The notes under the pieces: model-generated | Told to the model about the DNA's origin: nothing | The model's input: only the letters and a program-made list of their open reading frames with translations | The model's database searches: none | Program-made: the position numbers and the translations under genes | Part shown: positions 58,541 through 64,000 of the stretch, in pieces | Position numbering within the stretch: position 1 is the stretch's first letter | Layout: each line of letters opens with the position of its first letter | Assembly (NCBI GenBank): GCA_013215775.1 | Contig: JABSQO010000001.1 | Location: 186,001 to 250,000, forward strand | DNA length: 64,000 nt | Direction: 5' to 3' | DNA from: Piscirickettsiaceae bacterium | GTDB lineage: Bacteria; Pseudomonadota; Gammaproteobacteria; Nitrosococcales; Methylophagaceae

Positions 58541-61075
58541 ATGAGTAACAAACAAACACTAGTGGTAATCGGAAACGGCATGGTCGGGCAAAACTTTTTA
58601 GTAAGTTTAGTGGCCAGCGAGATTAAAGATAATTTTAATGTCGTTACTTTCTGTGAGGAGTCTATTCCCGCTTACGATCGAGTACATTTGAGTGAATATT
58701 TCGCCGGTAAATCAGCAGATGATCTATCGTTAGTAGAAACTGACTTTTTTGATAATAATGACATCACAATTCATATTGGAGATAAGGCTGTTTCCATTGA
58801 TCGTGAAAATAAAACGGTTCGCTCTGAAAACGGGCTGGTAATCGATTACGATAAGCTGGTTTTAGCAACAGGCTCAAGTGCATTTGTACCTCCAATTCCT
58901 GGTCATGATCGAGATGGCTGTATTCCATATCGTACTATTGCCGATCTTGATGAGATGATGGCCGTTGCTAAAGATTCAAAGGTTGGAGCTGTTGTGGGTG
59001 GCGGTTTATTAGGCCTTGAAGCGGCAAAAGCGTTGCAAGATTTAAATTTAAAAACACATGTTGTCCAATTCGCCCCTCGATTGATGGCGGCACAGTTGGA
59101 TGATGGCGGCGCTTTATTACTGAAGCAAAAAATTGAAGAATTGGGTGTTTCAGTACTAACTAGTAAAAATACCACTCAAATTGTCGATGGCGATACCTGT
59201 CGACACAAGATGATTTTTGCTGATGGCGGCGAACTGGAAACCGATATGATTTTGTATTCAGCGGGTATTCGTCCGCGTGATGAAATTGCAGCAGCATGTG
59301 GTTTAAAAATAGCCGAGCGTGGCGGCGTTGTGATTAATAATCATTGCATGACCTCCGATGACGATATTTATGCAATTGGCGAATGCGCCTCTTGGAATGA
59401 ACAAATGTTTGGCTTAGTTGCGCCGGGCTATGCCATGGCTCGTACGGTTGTTGCTCAACTGGCCGGCGGAGATGAAAAGTTCACCGGTGCAGATATGAGC
59501 ACTAAATTGAAACTCAATGGAGTTGATGTGGCGAGCATTGGTGATCCGCATGCGACAACTCCTGGTTCATTAGTCTATACCTATCAAAATGGTGTCGATG
59601 GTGTTTATAAACGTATTGTGGTCAGCCAAGACAATAAACAGTTGTTGGGTGCAGTCTTAGTCGGTGATGCTTCAGGTTATCCAACCTTATTGCAATACTA
59701 TCTTAATGGTATCGATTTGCCGGAACACCCAGATTCATTAATCTTACCTTCACGTTCAGATGAATCTGTTGGTTTAGGTCCTGATGCGCTACCTGCGGGA
59801 GCTCAGATATGTTCTTGTTATGACGTATCGAAAGGTGCTATTTGTGCCTCTATTGACAATGGATGTACGACCTTAGGTGCTCTAAAAGATGACACTAAAG
59901 CTGCTACAGGCTGTGGTGGTTGTGCTGCGCTATTAAAATCAGTGCTTGATTGTGAGTTGGAAAAATCAGGTATTGAAGTTAATACCGATATTTGTGAGCA
60001 TTTCCCGTACACCCGCCAAGATCTTTATAACCTGATTGTGGTTGAAGAAATTAAATCGTTCAGCGAGCTATTAAGTAAACATGGCTCAGGTAAGGGTTGT
60101 GAAATTTGTAAGCAAGCGGTGGGCTCCATCCTAGCGTCGTATTGGAATGAATATGTCTTGAAAAATGAGCATGTCGGTTTACAAGATACCAATGACACCT
60201 TCCTAGCGAATGTCCAAAAAGACGGTACTTATTCGGTTATTCCTCGCATGACGGGCGGTGAAGTTACACCAGAAGGATTGATAGCTATTGGCCAAATTGC
60301 TAAGAAATATGGTCTATATACTAAGGTAACCGGTGGGCAACGTGTTGATATGTTTGGTGCCCGCGTTGATCAGTTGCCATTGATTTGGAAAGAGCTAATT
60401 GATGCTGGTTTTGAAAGTGGTCACGCTTACGGTAAATCATTACGTACGGTTAAATCTTGTGTCGGTAGTACATGGTGCCGCTTTGGTGTTGATGATAGTG
60501 TTGGTCTTGCTGTTGAGCTTGAAAATCGCTACAAAGGTTTACGAGCGCCACATAAAATTAAGTTTGCAGTATCTGGTTGTACCCGTGAATGTGCGGAGGC
60601 TCAAAGCAAAGATATCGGTATCATCGCTGTTGAAGGAGGTTGGAATCTTTATGTTTGTGGTAACGGCGGCATGAAACCTCGCCATGGTGATTTGTTTGCA
60701 ACCAATTTAGATAAAGAAACACTGATTAAATACATTGATCGCATTTTGACGTTCTATGTTCGAACTGCTGATAGATTACAACGTACATCGGTATGGATGG
60801 AGAATATGGAAGGTGGTCTCGATTATCTGAAATCAGTAGTGATAGACGATAAATTAGCTATTTGTGAACAGTTAGAAATACAAATGGAGCATGTTGTTGA
60901 AACGTATCAATGTGAATGGAAAGCAACCATTGAAGATGAGAGCAAGCTAAAACGCTTCCGTCATTTTGTGAATAGTGATAGTAAAGATGAAAATATTGTC
61001 TTCGTTGAAGAGCGTGGTCAAATCCGTCCTGCAAATATAGAAGAGCGAGAGCTTGCACTAGCGGAGAATGCATAA
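58541..61075 (+). CDS. nirB: Assimilatory nitrite reductase (NADH) large subunit
   Basis: 844 residues. An N-terminal FAD/NAD(P) oxidoreductase (GNGMVGQNFLVSL; later GGGLLGLEAAKAL) is followed by two BFD-like [2Fe-2S] regions (CSCYDVSKGAI...TGCGGCAALL, then GCEICKQAVG) and a sulfite/nitrite reductase domain. That domain carries CVGSTWCRFG and CTRECAEAQSKDIG, the four Cys holding the siroheme-4Fe4S centre. Reduces nitrite to ammonium with NADH. It overlaps nirD by one base. It is the first gene of the NtrC/sigma-54 operon. Confidence 0.97.
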   Translation: MSNKQTLVVIGNGMVGQNFLVSLVASEIKDNFNVVTFCEESIPAYDRVHLSEYFAGKSADDLSLVETDFFDNNDITIHIGDKAVSIDRENKTVRSENGLVIDYDKLVLATGSSAFVPPIPGHDRDGCIPYRTIADLDEMMAVAKDSKVGAVVGGGLLGLEAAKALQDLNLKTHVVQFAPRLMAAQLDDGGALLLKQKIEELGVSVLTSKNTTQIVDGDTCRHKMIFADGGELETDMILYSAGIRPRDEIAAACGLKIAERGGVVINNHCMTSDDDIYAIGECASWNEQMFGLVAPGYAMARTVVAQLAGGDEKFTGADMSTKLKLNGVDVASIGDPHATTPGSLVYTYQNGVDGVYKRIVVSQDNKQLLGAVLVGDASGYPTLLQYYLNGIDLPEHPDSLILPSRSDESVGLGPDALPAGAQICSCYDVSKGAICASIDNGCTTLGALKDDTKAATGCGGCAALLKSVLDCELEKSGIEVNTDICEHFPYTRQDLYNLIVVEEIKSFSELLSKHGSGKGCEICKQAVGSILASYWNEYVLKNEHVGLQDTNDTFLANVQKDGTYSVIPRMTGGEVTPEGLIAIGQIAKKYGLYTKVTGGQRVDMFGARVDQLPLIWKELIDAGFESGHAYGKSLRTVKSCVGSTWCRFGVDDSVGLAVELENRYKGLRAPHKIKFAVSGCTRECAEAQSKDIGIIAVEGGWNLYVCGNGGMKPRHGDLFATNLDKETLIKYIDRILTFYVRTADRLQRTSVWMENMEGGLDYLKSVVIDDKLAICEQLEIQMEHVVETYQCEWKATIEDESKLKRFRHFVNSDSKDENIVFVEERGQIRPANIEERELALAENA

Positions 61076-61413
61076 TGAGTCAGTGGGTAGATGTTTGTAG
61101 TGTCGATGATTTGATCCCAAACTCAGGTGTCTGTGCACTGGTTGATCAACAGCAAGTGGCTATTTTCTATATGCCAGAAGATGAAGCGGTTTATGCTATT
61201 AATAATTACGATCCATTCAGTAATATTAATGTGTTATCTCGGGGACTGATTGGTGATATTAATGGTGAACCAATGGTGTCATCGCCAATTTATAAACAAC
61301 ACTTTAGTCTTAAAACGGGCGTCTGTTTAGATGATGAAACTGTCAAAGTAGAAGCTTATGCTATTCGTATAGAAAGCGGGCGAGTTGAAGTAAATCTAGG
61401 TGAGGAAAAATGA
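61075..61413 (+). CDS. nirD: Assimilatory nitrite reductase small subunit
   Basis: 112-residue Rieske-fold protein lacking the Rieske cysteines, as is normal for NirD: ICALVDQQQVAIFYMPEDEAVYAINNYDPFSNINVLSRGLIGD and SPIYKQHFSLKTGVCLDDE. It accompanies NirB and its start overlaps the nirB stop. Its stop overlaps the next gene's start (ATGATG). Confidence 0.93.
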   Translation: MSQWVDVCSVDDLIPNSGVCALVDQQQVAIFYMPEDEAVYAINNYDPFSNINVLSRGLIGDINGEPMVSSPIYKQHFSLKTGVCLDDETVKVEAYAIRIESGRVEVNLGEEK

Positions 61414-62333
61414 TGAGCCTTAATTATTATATTACTGATGTGTTCACCAATCAGATTTTTTCAGGTGCCCAGATTGCAGTTTTTCCACAAGCTGATAATT
61501 TGACTGATCAACAAATGGCGTTGATTGCTAGAGAGATGAATTTATCTGAAACGGTGTTTGTTTCAAGCCCTGATAGTAGCAATAAACGGAAAATGAGGAT
61601 TTTTTCACCATTAGCGGAAATAGATTATGCCGGCCACCCTATTATTGCTGCTGCTTTTATTTTAGCAGAGTGTGGCGAAGTTGAACTTTCGCAAACAGAA
61701 ACACGTTTGACCTTCACCCAAAATATTGGCGATATTGAGACCTATGTGTCTACTAAAGAAGGTAAACCAACATTTGTTCAATTTTCTCGCAAAGTATCTT
61801 CAATTATTGATCGGTACACACCTTCAGATCTTGAATTGGCCGAATTTTTATCAATTGAGCCAGCAGAAATAGATCATAAAAAATATACAACACGATTAGT
61901 TTCGTGTGGTTTTCCGTATTTGATCGTGCCGTTGTGGAATTATGACTCTGTTAGAAATGCCAAATTTAATTTTGCAGGATGGAGTCAATCAGCAGCACCT
62001 CAGACGGCAGCCCAAGAGATTCTAATATTCTCACCAAAAACACCATTCCAAGGCGCTAACTTTAATGCACGGTTATTAGGTCCTAACATTGGTATTCATG
62101 AAGACCCTCCCGTTGGTAGTGCCATGGCGGCATTTGCATCATATTTATGTTCTTTCGACTCAACTCAACAAGGTACACATACCTTTGCTGTTGAGCGAGG
62201 TGATGACCAAAATCGTCGCAGCATTATTAATCTTGAGATGGACCATAGAGCTCAAGCTGAACTTACATTGAGAATTGGTGGTGAAGCCGTAATGGTGGCG
62301 GAAGGGAAAATGAACATTCCTGCGCCTAGATAA
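61413..62333 (+). CDS. PhzF-family isomerase-like protein
   Basis: 306 residues from the second ATG (61413), favoured by GAGG spacing. The first, 61410, is one codon earlier. PhzF features: VFTNQIFSGAQIAVFPQA, EMNLSETVFV (catalytic Glu), IDYAGHPIIAAAF and ARLLGPNIGIHEDPPVGSAMAAFASYL. The family isomerises or epimerises small metabolites. An assimilatory nitrate operon is not its usual place. It is coupled with nirD upstream. Confidence 0.9.
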   Translation: MSLNYYITDVFTNQIFSGAQIAVFPQADNLTDQQMALIAREMNLSETVFVSSPDSSNKRKMRIFSPLAEIDYAGHPIIAAAFILAECGEVELSQTETRLTFTQNIGDIETYVSTKEGKPTFVQFSRKVSSIIDRYTPSDLELAEFLSIEPAEIDHKKYTTRLVSCGFPYLIVPLWNYDSVRNAKFNFAGWSQSAAPQTAAQEILIFSPKTPFQGANFNARLLGPNIGIHEDPPVGSAMAAFASYLCSFDSTQQGTHTFAVERGDDQNRRSIINLEMDHRAQAELTLRIGGEAVMVAEGKMNIPAPR

Positions 62334-62339
62334 ATAGTG

Positions 62340-63551
62340 ATGAAACAAAAATTAGTACTTATCGGCAATGGTATGGCTGGTATGCGAACTGTCGATGAAC
62401 TGTTAAAGCTTGCGCCTAATAAATATGACATTACGGTGTTTGGCGCCGAACCTCATGGTAATTACAACCGAATCATGCTGTCGCCAGTGCTTGCCGGTGA
62501 CAAAACAATTGATGACATCATTATTCATGATGTGGCATGGTATCAAGAGAACAACATTGCATTACATACGGGTAAAACGATTGTTGAAATTGACCGAGTC
62601 AAACAAGTTGTTATTGCTGATGATGGTACGCGATCTAGTTATGATCGATTAATTTTAGCGACTGGTTCAAATCCAGTTATGTTGCCTATAATAGGTATAG
62701 AGTTGGAAGGTGTTATCAGCTTTCGTGACATTAATGATGTCAATGTCATGATTGAAACGGCTAAAACGCATAAAAAAGCGATTGTTATCGGTGGCGGATT
62801 ACTGGGCTTAGAAGCGGCCAATGGCCTGATGCTACAAGGTATGGATGTCTCGGTTGTTCATCGTGGTAATACCTTAATGAATCAGCAACTTGATCAGGCT
62901 GCTTCTGATCTGATGCAAGCTGAGCTGGAAGCTAAAGGCATGCACTTTTTAATGAATCATGATACGGCTGAATTTCTCGGTAATGAGCGAGTTGAAAAAG
63001 TTCGATTTAAAGATGGTTTAGAAGTGGCTGCCGATCTGGTTGTGATGGCGATTGGTGTGCGGCCTAATATTCAACTAGCCAAAAAGTCTGGTATTCAATG
63101 TGATCGAGGAATTCTAGTTGATGACACATTAAAAACTTATTCACCCAATACTTATGCTGTTGGTGAATGTGTACAACATCGCAATCAAACCTTTGGTTTA
63201 GTCGCACCTTTATTTGAACAAGCGAAAGTCTGTGCCAATCACCTTGCCAGCATGGGTATTGCTCGATATATCAGTTCGGCAACATCAACACAATTAAAAG
63301 TAACCGGTATAAACTTGTTTTCGGCGGGTGATTTTAAAGGTGATGATACGACGGAAGATATCGTGTTCAAAGATCCTGCACGTAACACCTATAAAAAATT
63401 GGTACTTAAAAATAATAAAATTATTGGCACCGTTCTCTACGGTGATACTACGGATGGTTTATGGTATTTTTCCCTGCTCGAACAAGGTGAGGATATTTCA
63501 GCAATACGTGAAAATATCTTATTTGGTCAACATCAGGTTGAAGTAGTATGA
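62340..63551 (+). CDS. FAD-dependent oxidoreductase of the nitrate operon (NasB/NirB-N-like)
   Basis: 403 residues. Two Rossmann motifs (LIGNGMAGMRTVDELL and IVIGGGLLGLEAANGLM) plus the FAD segment YAVGECVQHRNQTFGLVAPL match the N-terminal half of NirB (compare GNGMVGQNFLVSL). It lacks the Fe-S and siroheme domains. Free-standing versions act as the NADH-dehydrogenase electron-transfer subunit of assimilatory nitrate reductase (NasB). I prefer the ATG at 62340 over the GTG at 62337. Its stop overlaps the nasA ATG. Confidence 0.87.
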   Translation: MKQKLVLIGNGMAGMRTVDELLKLAPNKYDITVFGAEPHGNYNRIMLSPVLAGDKTIDDIIIHDVAWYQENNIALHTGKTIVEIDRVKQVVIADDGTRSSYDRLILATGSNPVMLPIIGIELEGVISFRDINDVNVMIETAKTHKKAIVIGGGLLGLEAANGLMLQGMDVSVVHRGNTLMNQQLDQAASDLMQAELEAKGMHFLMNHDTAEFLGNERVEKVRFKDGLEVAADLVVMAIGVRPNIQLAKKSGIQCDRGILVDDTLKTYSPNTYAVGECVQHRNQTFGLVAPLFEQAKVCANHLASMGIARYISSATSTQLKVTGINLFSAGDFKGDDTTEDIVFKDPARNTYKKLVLKNNKIIGTVLYGDTTDGLWYFSLLEQGEDISAIRENILFGQHQVEVV

Positions 63552-64000
63552 CGAAGACAACAGTTTTAACAACATGTCCCTACTGTGGTGTTGGTTGTGG
63601 TGTGCAGGCAACCTCCCATGGCGATGGCACAATTGTTATTCAAGGTGACACGTCTCACCCCGCTAACTACGGTCGATTATGCTCTAAAGGTGCAGCATTA
63701 GCCGACACAGTAAGCCTTGATGGACGCCTGCTTCATCCCCAAGTCAACGGACAACAAACATCATGGAATACGGCTTTAGATCTGGTGGCGAATGGTTTAA
63801 AAGAGGTCATTGAGAAATATGGGCCTGATGCTGTGGCTTTTTATGTTTCAGGCCAATTGTTGACTGAAGATTATTATGTGGCTAATAAATTAATGAAAGG
63901 ATTTATTGGTAGTGGCAATATTGATACTAACTCTCGACTTTGTATGTCATCGGCAGTTGCAGGTTATAAACGTGCCTTTGGTGCTGATGCCGTGCCATGT
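63548..64000 (+). CDS. nasA: Assimilatory nitrate reductase catalytic subunit, 3' part beyond window
   Basis: 151 codons present. It starts ATGA on the preceding stop and translates to a Mo-bisPGD enzyme N-terminus: TTCPYCGVGCGVQAT (4Fe-4S Cys ligands) then NYGRLCSKGAALADT and FYVSGQLLTEDYYVANKLMKGFIG. The NSRLCMSSAVAGYKRAFGADA segment follows, where Cys coordinates Mo in related enzymes. It reduces nitrate to nitrite in the cytoplasm, supplying NirBD. Cytoplasmic, no Tat signal. Confidence 0.97.
   Translation, partial: MTKTTVLTTCPYCGVGCGVQATSHGDGTIVIQGDTSHPANYGRLCSKGAALADTVSLDGRLLHPQVNGQQTSWNTALDLVANGLKEVIEKYGPDAVAFYVSGQLLTEDYYVANKLMKGFIGSGNIDTNSRLCMSSAVAGYKRAFGADAVPC

Overview
The window is a gene-dense stretch of a gammaproteobacterial chromosome. 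It reads as a methylotroph resembling Methylophaga and relatives. Two things suggest this: an almost complete formylmethanofuran-type formyltransferase/hydrolase operon (fhcBADC, the tetrahydromethanopterin C1 pathway) beside fructose-1,6-bisphosphatase, and housekeeping gene orders typical of gammaproteobacteria (smg-dprA-lysM, def-fmt-rsmB-ntrYX-trkA, yqgE-ruvX-pyrR-pyrB-pyrC'). The genus is an inference. No tRNA, rRNA, insertion sequence or CRISPR array was seen.

Region 1 (1-28.6 kb) is mostly housekeeping: the 5' part of gltB, purEK, topA, smg, dprA, a LysM protein, def-fmt-rsmB, the NtrYX two-component pair, trkA, and a pyrimidine block (pyrR, pyrB and a metal-site-less dihydroorotase). 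Two lipoproteins, a HAD protein, a membrane-tethered pseudoazurin, phnA and a metallo-beta-lactamase-fold protein follow. Region 2 (28.7-43.2 kb) holds rhlE, fbp, fhcBADC, a SPOR protein, argS and priA. A 311-bp priA-folA spacer with three perfect DnaA boxes comes next, then folA and three small or unassigned genes.

Region 3 (43.3-58.3 kb) is a denitrification island. It starts with a DNR-type regulator, then norC-norB and a long accessory train with two copies of a [small membrane protein - NorE - NorF] module around a hemerythrin-like protein and norQ, then a zinc-ribbon membrane microprotein and norD. After that come copper nitrite reductase nirK, a periplasmic protein of unknown function, SCO and PCuAC copper-delivery proteins, a cytochrome c, an outer-membrane barrel and nnrS. 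Perfect or near-perfect DNR/FNR boxes sit upstream of norC, norE1 and nirK. At norC and nirK the geometry is an identical class II arrangement (-41.5). The encoded route is nitrite to NO to N2O. No respiratory nitrate reductase or nitrous oxide reductase lies inside the window.

Region 4 (58.3-64 kb) is the assimilatory nitrate/nitrite operon: nirB, nirD, a PhzF-family gene, a free-standing NirB-N-like flavoprotein and the start of nasA, which runs off the edge. The spacer ahead of it carries a textbook nitrogen-control region: NtrC-type sites about 110 and 132 bp upstream of the predicted start of a sigma-54 promoter. The same nitrogen oxides are therefore handled by two adjacent systems under different control, NO/anaerobiosis (DNR boxes) for respiration and nitrogen limitation (NtrC/sigma-54) for assimilation.
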